A DNA stretch of 64,000 nucleotides from Pieris napi (GCF_905475465.1 NC_062240.1:9191001-9255000), one strand, 5' to 3'; numbered from the stretch's first letter, positions 1-11,529 are shown. Notes: a model not told the origin generated them from the sequence alone. Numbers and translations are program-made.

Positions 1-59
1 ATTTTCATATCAATCTGAATCTCTTTTCATACTAGAAGTTAAATATAAATAAAAATGAA

Positions 60-640
60 TCGTAAAATATGTTGCTAAGCGCAAAACTAAACGGCTGGAC
101 AATTGGAGTATTTTTTTTTGTTTACGAAATGAGTCAGAGGAGTAAGGTTTTTATGGAGAGAAAAATTTCATAATTTAATGTAGTACTTAGGTTTTTATTC
201 CGGAAAAGCGAACAGTCTCTATGGGGTAGCATAGCAAAATGTTCCATAAGTCGGTATGTAACTATGTAGCTACTAAAAAGGTAGGCTAAGTAAAAGAAAC
301 ATATTAAGGCTATGTGCTTATTAAGAAGTGTACTAGCCCATGTTTCCAAAGGCTAAGATCAGCGTATATATAAAAAATATTCGCAATACATGTTGCTAAG
401 CGCAAAACTCAACAGCTGGAATTCAAGAAATTTTCTTGAACTCACGGAGTTACAGATACAGAAAAATTCTAATATTTAAAAAAATGTTTTATTTAGTGCA
501 GAGAGTTTTATTCCGGAAACGCGTACAGTCTCTATGGGGTAGCATACGAAAATGTTCAATATATTGGTATGTAGCTAATAAAACGGTAGGCTAAGTAAAA
601 TAATCATATTAAGGCGAAACGAAGTTCTCGGGGACAACTA
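60..640 (+). mobile_element. Tandem Helitron-like repeat, two diverged units
   Basis: Two units lie head to tail (about 60-320 and 389-640). Both open with TGTTGCTAAGCGCAAAACT followed by a CGGCTGGA-like block, and share TTATTCCGG (195 and 508), a CAGTCTCTATGGGGTAGCAT block, GTAGGCTAAGTAAAA and CATATTAAGGC. The second unit ends in a CGAAACGAAGTTC...GGGGACAACTA tail, which resembles the 3' end of short non-autonomous Helitrons common in Lepidoptera, though the exact CTAG terminus is not intact. The ORF at 134-349 on the minus strand lies inside this repeat and is not a gene. Confidence 0.55.
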
Positions 641-1577
641 AGGCATAAAATCAATCATGAGATTTCAAAACCATCAAACGTTTTCACATCAATTCTAAAT
701 ATAAATTGGCTTCAAGAAATTACAAAAATAGAATCTCATTACGAAATGTTAACATTTATTAGTAGGCATAAAGTCATTAAATATATGTTCAAATGCGATT
801 TCTTAAATATCAAATAACATTTTCTTTAATAAATATCGTTTACTAGCAATTAATACCAATTCATCTACAACGTACTGGTGAAATGACTATGAAATGATTG
901 ACAGCTGGTTTTAGGCAGCTAATGTAATTACATATCTAAGAGGAATTTTAATAGAACCGCTTAGTTGGGAGGCGTTTTAGATATTAATACTTCTTAGGTA
1001 TAAAAATGTGTTTTACAGATTTATTTAAAAAAGGCTTTTTTATTCGTACAAAACAGTAAAAATTATCACATTCTTCAAAGTCACGTTGAGTTCAGAATGT
1101 TTTTTTCTTACCACTGTAATTTTGCGAATAAATGAACCTTGTTTAACAATTTTAAGTTTAATAAATAAGAAAAATAGTCAAAATGTAATATTAGATTAAA
1201 AAAAACATTTTATAATGGTAAGAAAAATGCCGTGACTTCCATTATTACTATGAAAATTGTGATGAATGAACGCGAATCAGTCAATATATTTTTAATTTGA
1301 CACAAATAACGATTGCATATATTAATTAAGTTTAATAGTACAGGACTAATTAACAGTTTTTATAATTACTTTGACGAGTATTTCTAAGTTAAGAAAGTGC
1401 CTTTGTTTTAAAGCTACGACATAACCTTTGGTATATATGCAAGTAGTAAATTAAAATAAATTACTAGATATCATGGACAATTGCTGTACAGCATAAAAAT
1501 AAATGAATAAATAAGTTTATTTTAATAAACAATGTCAAAAATATTTTTTTTAAATACACTATGAAACGAAATAAGTA
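641..1577. other. AT-rich unassigned DNA
   Basis: No open frame, repeat family or RNA gene is recognisable here. There are only A/T runs and short simple-sequence stretches. Confidence 0.6.
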
Positions 1578-1736
1578 ACGTGCAGTGCACAAGCGCTAAT
1601 GAAAGATTTGGTAGATAGTACCGGTGACCCCAGAGTTGGTGCTTTCCTCGCTCAACGAATAGGTATGGCAATACATCGAGGAAATGCTGCCAGCATTAAA
1701 GGTACACTGCCACATGGACCAAACTTTTTAAATTAG
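1578..1736 (+). mobile_element. 5'-truncated LINE: extreme C-terminus of the pol ORF
   Basis: A frame open from 1578 ends at TAG 1734-1736 and encodes a tail containing STGDPRVGAFLAQRIGMAI, then HRGNAASIKGTLP. Three other copies in the window (near 4030, 15650 and 28885, all minus) carry the same block, so this is the conserved end of a dispersed retroelement ORF followed by AT-rich 3' DNA. The clade is not certain; the position of the block at the ORF end and the 5' truncation of every copy fit a non-LTR retrotransposon. Confidence 0.65.
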
Positions 1737-2343
1737 TTTCAATTTTTTATTTATCAATTTCTAATTATTATTATTACTAGGTATTATTTTTATGTATGCA
1801 TATTCCCAAACCATAATCAAATAAAAGATTGTAAGAATTTAATCATCTATATTTCATTAAACATTTCGTCCATTCATCACCGCACCGAAATCATTACCCT
1901 AATATTGATTTCAATCACAAATATAAAATCACAAAATATAAACTTAACATTATTATCGTAGAGTACATTTTTCTTCTTGGCAATTTGTCTCAACAAAGGT
2001 TTTGCAATCGTCTACCTGATGTACCTTCCTAGAAGTAATAAGCAATGGCGGTAATCCTCTTCGAATTTGCGATCTCCAAAGATAAATTGATAATTTTAAA
2101 CTAGTAATAGGGTTGGTACGTTTGGGATTTTAAAAATCATTTTTCCTATATATATCGTAATTTATTTATTTCATATTCCTTTCATAAATTATAAACAGCA
2201 AAAAACAATTATACTAAACATATAACCTAACATGGAATACATAACAATACATACGAAAATGTTCAATTATTTACGAAAGGAAATTATTATATTTTTTAGT
2301 TATATATATGATATCCAATTAAAGTTTTTTTAACCGCAACCGA
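1737..2343. other. AT-rich DNA, probable LINE 3' tail then unassigned
   Basis: The first ~100 bases (ATT/TTA-rich, with AATAAAAG near 1820) may be the 3' UTR of the preceding LINE relic. The rest shows no feature. Confidence 0.4.
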
Positions 2344-2470
2344 GAGGCTCATCTGATGACATAACTCATGGACGCTATCAATGCCTGAGGTTTCGCGAGT
2401 GCGTTATCGGGTTTTTAATGAATGGTACGCTCTTTTCTTGAATCTCAAGTCGAATTGGTTCAAACAGGAA
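2344..2470 (-). mobile_element. LINE 3' tail (AAAGGCCGGCAACGC family), degraded
   Basis: Read on the minus strand, this has the AATTCGACTTGAG...AAGAGCGTACCATTC block and the CGCACTCGCGAAACCTCAGGCATTG block. Both occur in the better copies at 12948-13160 and 15092-15330, where they encode the end of a LINE ORF and its 3' UTR. Confidence 0.5.
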
Positions 2471-2833
2471 AAGTTAAAGTAAAACTAAAAGTTTTCATAC
2501 TTCTGTCCCTATGGGATAAATAGTGAAATGTTCTCTTGTAAAATTGTATTTATATAGACATTTTAAACTTTATTTAATGGCAACCCTAGACACCCGGTTT
2601 ATTTATGTGAAACGATTAGCAATTTCACCACGGCGGCGTCACAAAGTCTGCCGAAAACTGAACGCCGGAAAGGATTAATTCCACTTTTTGCAGATTAAAC
2701 AAGGCCTTACCTGAGATATATGTGTTTACTATTCTGTTTTATTACGAAATATGTGCAGCTATGTAAATATAGAAACAGCAGTGCGATTCTAAAACTGAAG
2801 ATCGTTTGAACCATGACTGTGATGATACTTTTT
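2471..2833. other. Unassigned DNA
   Basis: A modestly GC-rich stretch (2625-2690) sits in AT-rich DNA. No coding frame or repeat was identified. Confidence 0.4.
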
Positions 2834-3050
2834 GAAGTTATTTTACGTTTAATAAAATGAAAAAATTACGATACGCGCGCACACCGTCACAAAAAACCGA
2901 CACCCTGAAGTTAGCATAGTCAACATTTTAGTTTTTTCTATTTTTAGTGTCGATTTTTCAACAGACGTAGAATACAATTTTTGTAAAGATTTTTATCTTG
3001 CCAAGTATTATTACTTCCAACGCGTATACTTAAGTACACATATGTTTTTA
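2834..3050 (+). mobile_element. Unclassified GAAGTTATACTTC-family element, copy D (degraded)
   Basis: It begins TTTTTGAAGTTATTTTACG and has an internal AAATTACGATACGCGCGCACACCGTCAC block. It ends with TTATTACTTCCAACGCG and ATACTTAAGTACACA. These blocks match, in order, the better-preserved copies at 32482-32840 and (reverse) 47325-47788. This is a short internally deleted member. Confidence 0.45.
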
Positions 3051-3069
3051 TTTAACATAGACATATTAA

Positions 3070-3270
3070 ATAGACATGAGCTTAAAGAAGTCGCTGAAGA
3101 AGATTGGGAGAAAAATGCTTAAGACAGAGGGAGATGGAGCCAATTGGAGGAGGGCTATACTCTATAAGAGGTCCTTGAAAAAAAAAATAGTTTATTTATT
3201 TTAAGTGTTACATATTTTGTAAATGTTACAAGAAATAATTTAGGCTTAATTGTTATTATACATTTTTGAC
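3070..3270 (+). mobile_element. LINE relic: pol C-terminus
   Basis: In one frame the DNA reads LKKSLKK-like residues; in the next it reads VAEEDWEKNA, a stop, then DRGRWSQLEEGYTL. The pattern (basic residues, W, A-x-DRxxW, then LEEAY-like) is the usual end of RTE/CR1-type LINE proteins. The region after 3180 is an A/T-rich 3' tail. One in-frame stop shows it is dead. Confidence 0.6.
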
Positions 3271-3324
3271 TGAGTCCGGTCTCAGATCTCTTTTTTCAAT
3301 AACACTTCCGCATACGGCGAAGGT

Positions 3325-3500
3325 CATAAGATTTTATTTATTTGCTTATCAGTATTCCTACATGTACTTATTATACAATATCTAAACAATAACATTATAC
3401 ACAAAAGCCAAAAACGGAATACACATTCAAACATAAAACACAGTTAACAAATTATGATTACCCACTTATACATAGAACTTCTAACAAACTAACTTCAAGT
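3325..3500 (-). repeat. Dispersed LINE-type 3' end, copy 1
   Basis: It shares TTATTATACAATATCTAAA-CAATA, AAAACGGAATACACATTCAAACATAAA and AGTTAACAA...TTACCCACTTATACA with 36195-36370. The AT-rich TTTATTTATTTGCT edge suggests a minus-strand 3' end with AATAAA. No coding part is recognisable. Confidence 0.55.
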
Positions 3501-4029
3501 ATAATTAAAAATTCAGTTATAACGTTAGAATATTTAATATCAATAATTCCTTAGAACTCGAATTATTTCAACCCCCTGTCAATTTGACAAGTCGAAACGT
3601 ATGACAAGATACCAACCAATTACTGGCCTGCAGTTGTTTATCAGAGGAGCTTACTCATCCCTCACAATTCACACCATCATCTTGCAAGTGTCAAAGACAC
3701 AATTTATAAGCGACCGCATTTATTCATACTTTTATACTAAAAACGATCTGTATTTGTTACAAGTTTTTAAATAGCAATTTAATTGGTGTTACATAATAAT
3801 CTGGAGGTATAGTTCGATATTTAATGACTCAGCACAGATGGAAATATAGTATATGTTATATGTATGCATATTGCATTAAGTAAATATCGTTATGATAATA
3901 TATACCTAAATATTTTAAGGATGTAATACATTTTATTCCCAACACAAATATACAGTATTTACAATAATCATAACCTACAAAGTAATAATTATTAAAATGG
4001 ATATATATAAAACTAAAATAAACTTAAAA
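3501..4029. other. AT-rich unassigned DNA
   Basis: No coding frame or known repeat was found. A less AT-rich patch lies at 3570-3720. Confidence 0.4.
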
Positions 4030-4130
4030 AGTTTGGTCCCTGTGTTCCTTGAATTTTCATTCAAGCACTACCTCGCTGTATTGCGATACGTTGAGCGAGG
4101 AAAGTACCAGCTTTGGGGTCACCGGTCCTA
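4030..4130 (-). mobile_element. 5'-truncated LINE C-terminus (GDPR-AFLAQR family), diverged
   Basis: On the minus strand it begins at ACCGGTGACCCCAAAGCTGG and ends in GGGACCAAAC. It covers the same block as 1620-1725 but with a damaged central part, where the NAASIKGT codons are replaced. Confidence 0.6.
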
Positions 4131-4317
4131 TTTACTTAAGTTGCCGTATCTAATCTACATATAAATCATTTATAAATAAATAAAGTGAAACTCCAACTAG
4201 AATACAATGATTTATCTTTTTTTTATATTTTACCCATCTATAATATACCTACATATAACTTATCTACTGTACAAAGTAATAATTAATAATATTACTTTGT
4301 AATAAAACCTGCTAGAT

Positions 4318-4560
4318 CTGGGCCTCAGATATCTGTATCTGTTTCGTGATCATTTGTTTTTTTTCCTAATAGGCAAGTAAGTCTTCCGTGCTTGATACAC
4401 GCCGTCGAATTCTTGGCTGTAAGGTATGCTGATTTCCTCACGTTTTCCATCACCGTACAAGCGAGTGTTTAATGCGCACATAGACAGAAAATCCATTGGT
4501 TCATTGGGGATCAAACTTACGACCTCAGCCGCACGCTGAAGCTACTAGGCCAACACGCTA
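4318..4560 (-). mobile_element. tRNA-derived SINE, degraded
   Basis: Minus-strand copy of the window's main SINE. From the right end it reads a tRNA-like head (GTTGGCCTAGTAGCTTCAGC A-box region), a weak B box around GTTTGATCCCC, then the body with CACTCGCTTG...GTGAGGAAA, GTCGACGGCGTGT and CAGATACAG. The 3' tail is at the left. Other examples are at 24604-24893 and 60672-60954. Confidence 0.75.
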
Positions 4561-5527
4561 AAATAATTTTAAAAAGTTACATATATTATTATTTTTAATT
4601 AACAATATAGGCCAAATTCATTTTGGTCCTAAAACCAATTTCTACTATTTTCTACGAATAGAACTTTAAAGAAAAGCTATCGGTTTGCAATCCAGTCTTG
4701 TTAATCCGTGGATTTTAGATTTTATATAGGTAAATAGTACATTTAAAAAAAATGCTATTAAATTTCATACAACCGCTGTTCCCTGATAATTGCACCACGT
4801 TTAGTGTTCATGGTTTTGTTGGCGATTGGAATACGTCGATCGTCGGCCGCTTCAAAGGTTTATGCGCCCGCGTCAGTGACTCGGCATATTGCTCCTCTGG
4901 AACGTAAATTTTCCTTTAGGTATTTCAAATTTGAATGATAACAAGTTAGGCTTAAAACTAACTTTATAGATCTATCGATAAACTTATGACTGTGGTAACA
5001 TTTCTTTTTAATATTTGATAAATGATTTCGTCTTAAAACGCGATGTTAAAATAGACCTAAGAGATCGGACTACAGCTATGAAACACATTTCTGAAGGTAC
5101 TAAGTAACCATTTTTTTTGTAAAAATATTTCCCAGATATTTAGCATAGTATTTTTCTATTTATGTTTCCCTCCGTTTAAGCCTTTCCAACACTTCCAGAA
5201 ATATTTCCAGATCATAATTAGCCAAATCATTCTAGCGATTCTTTATTTTAGCGAGATAAACGAACAGCGATTGTTTTTTATAGATTTTGTTAGTAAAGAA
5301 AATATTTATATACTAAACGAACAGGAATAAGCCAATTTAGTTGATTTCATATTAACTTTGAATTTTCTTATACCGATATATCTCTGTGGTACAATGTCAC
5401 AACTAAAAAGTTTTTATTATATAAGTTTTGTTTTAACAGTGATGGCGGGTTTACTTACAATAAACACAGTAGGTTAGGACGTTAAAACAAAAGACAACTT
5501 GCTGCGTTTGACGACCAAATTTAAGTA
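4561..5527. other. Unassigned DNA with a GC-rich patch at 4780-4910
   Basis: The patch (CCACGTTTAGTG, GTCGATCGTCGGCCGC, CGCCCGCGTCAGTGACTCGG) stands out from its AT-rich surroundings and has no convincing frame. It could be a regulatory element. The rest shows nothing. Confidence 0.35.
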
Positions 5528-5976
5528 CAGTGCCACATACATTTCTTGGCTGGCGGCTGAAATTGGTACTACCGTCGCCATTTTGAAATGTCAGACTGAT
5601 ATTGTCAGTTAGCTCTCAAATACAACTATCTACCAACATGAATGAATTTATATTTATTCCTTGCATTATTAATTACAATTGCATAGTTTTAATGATCGAA
5701 CGGTTCTGATTTCTAGGTATCTTAAAATATATTATAGTACAGGTAACAATACCTATCCTATTAGTTGTTCCTAAGTTTGTGTTACATTTATTTAAGCCAA
5801 GAACGGTATTTTATTGATACTAGTAAACATTGTTTTATTAAGAAATTTCAATAAATTATTAAGTTAGCCTGCATGACTTAAAATGATTCCCTTTATAATG
5901 GTTATTTTTATTAACTAGCAATACTAATAACCGTCACAGCGACTCTCTCACCGGCCAGGAAAAGTATGTGGCACTG
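5528..5976. mobile_element. MITE, 449 bp, TA-flanked (Tc1/mariner-like)
   Basis: The left end CAGTGCCACATACATTTCTTGG is mirrored at the right end by CCAGGAAAAGTATGTGGCACTG (20 of 22 positions pair). The element is flanked on both sides by TA (5526-5527 and 5977-5978), the target duplication of the Tc1/mariner superfamily. The inside is AT-rich with no transposase frame, so it is non-autonomous. Confidence 0.8.
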
Positions 5977-5978
5977 TA

Positions 5979-6937
5979 TTTATACTCTGTTATTACGTAT
6001 ATATAATCCAAATAGACAGAATGCACCATTTCGTCTTATAAATTCTCGCTCCAACGGAACTAAACTAGGACATTCATCGGATAATGTTTATTAAAAAACA
6101 CGTCTCCAATCATTTCCGTGCCCCATTCTACCTGATTTCAATTACTTCGGATATCCTAAATAATCGAGGACTTCCTACGGTTACACCCAAACATACTTCA
6201 AAAGTAAAACCACTCATTATAATCTTGCAATGGGTTAAACTTGAGCGGGTGTTTCCGTTTCTTTGTCATTGCCAGATTAGGCTTATCCTGATCGATATCT
6301 GGGACTTAAGACCTTTCTTATTACTGAAAACTTTAAAATAAAAGCAAAGATTATTTACTAAATTGTTAAGAGTCATTGGGACTAACTCCCTTTTATTTGT
6401 ATACCTCAAATTATTTAATAACAATATTAGTATGTTTATAACTAGAGGCTAATCTATCTATTTCTTTAACCCGTGAATTCAAACCTTTTAGAGTCCATCT
6501 CTAATCACAGATAAGAAATTTCATAGCAAAAAAGTTATAATTAAAAATATTACTTAATCTACTTGGTATGTGATAAATTTATATGTTGTTTTTATTTCAT
6601 ATAACTGTAAGTTCTCGAGTGTATTCTGTATAACTCATACAAATAAGGACAATGCAGACAAATTCTTAACATATATAAAAAACCGACATTTAAAAAACCT
6701 TGAATACTCTTTCTTGTAACGGAAAACAGCTTCAATCGTTTATTTTTTTTAAACTAACTAATACCTATTTTACCTATTAATGTTTATAAGGTTAACTATT
6801 GTAATCGCCCCAATGGGACATTTCTAACTGATTCTCTGATCGCCCCCAGTCTAAATCCAATTGTTACAAAGCATAGCGTTTAGCCGGTAATCAAACCAAG
6901 TACTTTGTGGTTAAACTACGTAAATGTTACTATTTTA
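5979..6937. other. AT-rich unassigned DNA
   Basis: An 85-codon frame (6084-6341, +) exists but shows no family motif, no good start context and ordinary composition. It is regarded as chance. Confidence 0.4.
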
Positions 6938-7127
6938 GGTCGGTTCCTCAGAATTCTGAACCTGTTTCATGGTAATTTGGCAATCTAATAGGCAAGTAGG
7001 TGATTATCCTGACACCCGTCGACTTATTGGGTGTAAAGCACGCCGGTTTCCTCACGATGTTTTCCTTTTCCGTTGGAACAAATCTACGACATTAGGGATG
7101 GAAGTCGCACTAGGCCAACACTGCTCA
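6938..7127 (-). mobile_element. tRNA-derived SINE, internally deleted
   Basis: Minus strand: head GAGCAGTGTTGGCCTAGTGC at the right edge, then a shortened body with CGTGAGGAAACCGGCGTGC, GTCGACGGGTGTCAGG and CTTGCCTATTAGATTG. The B-box segment is lost. Confidence 0.75.
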
Positions 7128-7644
7128 CGTAATAAAATAGGTAAAATAATTAATACAGTTTCTTATAATGTATAATTGTTTATTTAAAAATAAATTAAAA
7201 TTATTTATGATTTCAAATAACATTTTTAAACGAAAATATTGTCGTTATTGAGTAAATTTTTGTAACTTTCGTATCGTCGCCATCTTGTTTCAAACATACA
7301 CGTGCAGCTGGTGTAGTCTTTCAGGCGGTAACCTAACCCCGCCATTCCGTTTCAACTCTCACGGCTAAAGCAAAAAACCGGTAACTAAACTCTGACGGGG
7401 GTGTGTGATATATGTCAAGTTTGGGAGGGGAACTCCTGTATGTAATGTTTGCTTAAAATATACAACCAAGGCGTCAGCTGACGTAGGGAAGTAGGTAGGT
7501 TTATGTAAAATCTTGCGTAACACCGATGATTTTTTGTATGAAAAAACAAATGAGATGTATTTTTTTTAGCCAGGAATAAAAAGACAAGACTTTGAATACG
7601 CTATAGCTTAACTGATTTATACAAATAGTGGTAAATAAAACATA
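7128..7644. other. Unassigned DNA, less AT-rich at 7270-7400
   Basis: The patch contains GTCGCCATCTTG (YY1/Pho-like) and a run of C-rich words. No frame or repeat is recognised. Confidence 0.35.
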
Positions 7645-7955
7645 ATGAACATACAAGTAACATTAGTTTTGGTCCTAGTTACAGTTATAAATTCTTCATA
7701 CAAATCTATTCAGTATCCAAACAGTAGCTATACAATCACGTGCCAGATTGTTATGAATGTTTACCACATAATTACGTTAATCGTCTCACAAAAGATACGG
7801 CAGACAAAATGTTCGCGACTATTGATATTACCACGCTTTTAAAACCTATCCATTCTAACGTGACCTCCGCGGTTATGCTCCTGCCAACAAAAATGCCCCA
7901 GCGAAGGGTAAATGAACTGAACATCAAAGGTCTTAATAAAAAGGTTGAATTATAA
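7645..7955 (+). pseudogene. Possible decayed secreted-protein gene or exon remnant, frameshifted
   Basis: Unrecognised. The frame opening at ATG 7645 begins MNIQVTLVLVLVTVINSSYK, a plausible signal peptide, and continues to about 7740. There a different frame (7740-7955) takes over with PDCYECLPHNYVNRL and later HSNVTSAVMLLP, ending at TAA. The join needs a one-base shift, and no splice sites fit it. NSS and NVT glycosylation motifs occur on both sides. Short open pieces continue to 8654. This could be a dead gene, a badly placed intron, or chance. No family can be named. Confidence 0.3.
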
Positions 7956-8330
7956 AGAGCCGCGTGAATTGTACACTTGTAACGTTGCTTTGTTACACGG
8001 CGCTTGGTATTGTGAACTGACAATACAACTTGTAAGGAATGTTTTTTAGAAATTCATTCATGGATCTGTTAGATGCGTCCGTTTTGTGGCAATTTTGATA
8101 CCTGTTGCTTCGAAGGAATTGAAAGTGAATTTATTCAATTGAATTACAATGACCTCAGGTGACGTATACAAAAGATTGAACTTTAAGTTCAAACGTAGAT
8201 ACAACTTTTTAAAGAGATATGAAAGCAATAGATGACATTGCAACTTCATCACTACAAACATTTTTACTTAGAAAAACCTTTCATTACTTCTACTGATGTA
8301 TATAACAAACTTTGTTAGAAAAGTCGGCTT

Positions 8331-8654
8331 TTGGGATATTACAAACTTACCTTGAATTTCTTAGTAATAAACGTACTAAGAAGCTATTATAACATTGATT
8401 ATAACATATACTTTGTTACATTAACATGTCAACACACAAAGAATCTATCATATAATTTGTTTCTTCAATACCGTATTATTTGTTATGAAGAATACGAATC
8501 AGGCGATACATCGGTCCTTGGTAACAAAATTAAATTTGAACAATTACAAATACCGAGACAATTTTTCCAAATACCTACGTCGTGGACAGCTAAGCATATA
8601 AAGGTGTTATGTAGTACATATATGCGCATGTGTGCGTTCACGCATGCGCAGTGA
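8331..8654 (+). other. 107-codon ORF, unrecognised
   Basis: This is the longest frame in the window. It opens from a TTG start and ends in the GC-rich patch. Cys-containing segments (TLTCQHTKNLSYN, RIICYEEYESGD) look protein-like, but no family is recognised. It may be the downstream part of the decayed reading frames at 7645-7955. Confidence 0.25.
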
Positions 8655-8760
8655 GGAAGCTGCGCGTGAGATCCGCGGCGCGCAGCTGCGTCGGCCAGGT
8701 GTTCTTTTCCCCCTCTCGGATCAGTACTGTCGAGTACATACCAGCAGTGATTTATAGAAT
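8620..8760 (+). promoter_or_regulatory. GC-rich patch with paired NRF1-like motifs and an initiator
   Basis: TATGCGCATG (8621-8630) and CGCATGCGCA (8641-8650) match the palindromic NRF1/Erect-wing motif. A very GC-rich stretch follows, with a possible donor at CCAG|GTGTTC (8696-8702). An arthropod initiator TCAGT lies at 8721-8725. This fits a TATA-less promoter, but no downstream coding exon was found. Confidence 0.35.
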
Positions 8761-10027
8761 TTAAATTTTGATATTATTTTGTTTATAGTAAATTTCATCA
8801 TAAAAGTTATCCTATTAACATTTTAAGTCGTGTATTGCGTAATATTTTAAAACAAAATTCAACGAGTATTTAAGCAAAAGCCTGTCTTGCTAGATTGATA
8901 CAGGCACCTAATAAAAACATATATTTCATACCTATAATGTATAAGATTTTAAACTAAATTCAAAGTAAAAATGTAATTTTTTTTTAACTAGACACTGGCA
9001 TCAAATTTTGTAGTTCTCGTATTAAAAATGGAAATGTAAATGTAGCAATTATGGGATATGTAATGTTGACGTTAATAATAATTGAACTGATTTTAATCTC
9101 ATACTATACTAAAATAAAGTGGTCCTTACGTTCTAATAAATAAATCTGATCCATACCAATGTAATTTAAACACATTATCAGAAAGACTCTTAAGAACATG
9201 AACATTTAGACCATTAAGCATTAAAAAAACGTATTTTGTTTACAACAGTACCACACAACCCCAACTAAATCTGTGAATGCTTGCGCAAACCCGCTTCCAT
9301 GATATAAACAGCCAAACAAGTATAACATTTATTTCGACCGCGCTAGGCCAAAATAAACCTTGAAAATAGAATACTTCATACGCAGCCCTTACCCTTAATT
9401 ATCCAACATATTAGATTTTTTGTGTATTATTATTCACGGTTTCGCCGTTTATGCGCCAAAACTATTTAGATTGATGGAAATTTTGACAGTTCTTGATGGC
9501 CGCCTCTTGAGATAGGCCAGTCCGAATGAAAAGCCATTTTGGCAACATTATTTAATTAAACCTCATGAATAAAATGAAAAGGTAAAAATCCTTTTAAATT
9601 GAATAATGTAGGTTTTTTCTAAACAAATAATGTGGTGCTTTGACCAAAAGAGCGTTTGAAAAATGGTTTAAATTAAAACTTGTAAAACGGTTTAGAAATA
9701 CCAATTAGCAGGCGCCGACAAACGTTTGTTTTCATTTTGATTCAGTAGCTTTCTAGCTGCAGAGGCGAATCTTAGGGCTTTTACAGGCAATAACAAAAAG
9801 CATTTGAATAGAATTAAACGCTTGCAAAGATGACATTAATTTTTGTTTGAATATATTTGAATGGCCAAAAGGAATCTCAAAGCGTGTGTTCTTTTTGTGC
9901 TCTTTTACATTTCAAAACGTTTCAGTCAAAAGCTTTATAACCTGTATCACTATGTACTTTTACGCAGTCCTATGGATGTAAAGTATGGCTATGTAACTTA
10001 ATTTAATAATGGTGAATGGTATATAAA
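8761..10027. other. Unassigned, mostly single-copy-looking DNA
   Basis: No repeat family was recognised. Stretches at 9300-9500 and 9700-9920 have mixed composition unlike the simple A/T DNA around them and are candidate conserved noncoding sequence. Confidence 0.35.
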
Positions 10028-10254
10028 AGCCAGTGGCGCTTACAACCTTTTAGGTTTCAGATTTCAATATCTGTTTTGTGATCATTTGTTTTCTGTAATA
10101 GGCAAGTGTTCACGCCGTTGATTTTTTGGGCTTAAGGCATACCGGTTTCCTCACGACGTATAAGCGATTGTTAATGCGTACAGAGACGGAAAGTTGGTGC
10201 AGGGGATAGGGATGAGAGTCACACGCTGAAGCCACTAGGCAAACACTACAAAAG
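10028..10254 (-). mobile_element. tRNA-derived SINE
   Basis: Minus strand: GTGTTTGCCTAGTGGCTTCAG head at the right, then GTGTGACTCTCATCCCTATCCC. The B box is deleted. The body with TCGTGAGGAAACCGG and the tail AAAAGGTTGTAAGCGCCACTGG lie at the left. The minus ORF at 10110-10295 is just a reading of this SINE. Confidence 0.8.
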
Positions 10255-11529
10255 TACAAGTACAAAGCAATATAATGAAATACAAATACAGTCAAAATCT
10301 GTTATAACGACATCGACGGGACTACTCATATTTGGTCGTAAAACCCGATAGTCGTAACAGCGGATGACGTTGTTATTAAGTAATAATAACAACCTAATAT
10401 AATAGAATTCAGCCGGGAGCTTTGATTTTGGTCAATATAACCGGTATGATAATCTAAACGATGTCGTCGTAAACAGTTTGACTGTAATATTTTTTTATAG
10501 AAACACTTCTTAATTTGACATAAATCAATAATTATTGCATATTCACTGATTTTTAATATACACTAACAGGAAATAGCATGATGTATGACAATTTTTCTAA
10601 AAACATATTACTTGGGTACAACCATTATTACACAACGTGAAAGTATGAACTTTCCATATTCTTTTAATCTCTCAAATTGACTTTAAATGATTATTGTCAC
10701 AATATTGTAATTGCAAAAGTGTGGCGACGTCTAATTCCCAGAGCGATTAGGAGCGTGCGAGCAACGGCCACACATCATCTTTCTTTTCGATACATTTATA
10801 TCATACGAATCCGTTACGATCGAACGTCGTATCGTTATGATATTAAACACTTAATAACACACACAATAAATAAATAAATAAATAAACTTTAAATTACAAA
10901 CAATAACACAAAACAGGAAAAATATAAAAGAAGAAAGAGGATGTTGATGGTTTTACTGTTAAAAGCAGTTTCTTCCATACATAGGAATGTACTTGGGGTC
11001 GATTAAAGAGCAGACCAGAGCGTAGGTATCCCGACCTGGTCAATCTTGTAGTGCGCTGGAATCTAATCAAGATAATTGCAGCTTGCAATTAGATTAGTAG
11101 GCCAAGACCAAGCTATAAGATAGCCTTTTCAAAATTGAGAAATTGAGAAAGTGCAACAAAAATAAATAACATTTTTGTGATATAGTATTTTTTTTTTGTA
11201 TTTTTTAGTATATAGACAAAGATTTGCTTTAATAATTAATGATTTTTTTTAACTTTTAAACGAAGCATTTAAAATAACAGCACGACTTAATTTAATTGAC
11301 AATTGAATTGGATTGTACGTAATAATGTAATATAATCAAGACGCTTATGTACCTAATATGTATTACCTATTAGATATTTTTAAATTTGTTACTCGGAAAA
11401 GAGGTTGGTAAAGATTTCATAAATTAGTTGATAAATGAGTAAGATATCATATCTAATTGTTTGAATTATACACGATAATAGTATTAAACAAACATATCGT
11501 AACATCTAAATAAATCGTAAAAGTATCGC
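10255..11529. other. AT-rich DNA with a (TAAA)n microsatellite
   Basis: AATAAATAAATAAATAAATAAAC lies at 10864-10887. The section 10300-10480 has related words around GTCGTAAAACCCGATAGTCGTAACAG and may be an unidentified repeat. No gene was found. Confidence 0.4.

Noticed and set aside
134..349. 71-codon minus-strand ORF
   Set aside because: It lies inside a Helitron-like tandem repeat and the second unit does not keep the frame.
6084..6341. 85-codon plus ORF
   Set aside because: No motif, no splice signals, no coding-like bias; expected by chance in 64 kb.
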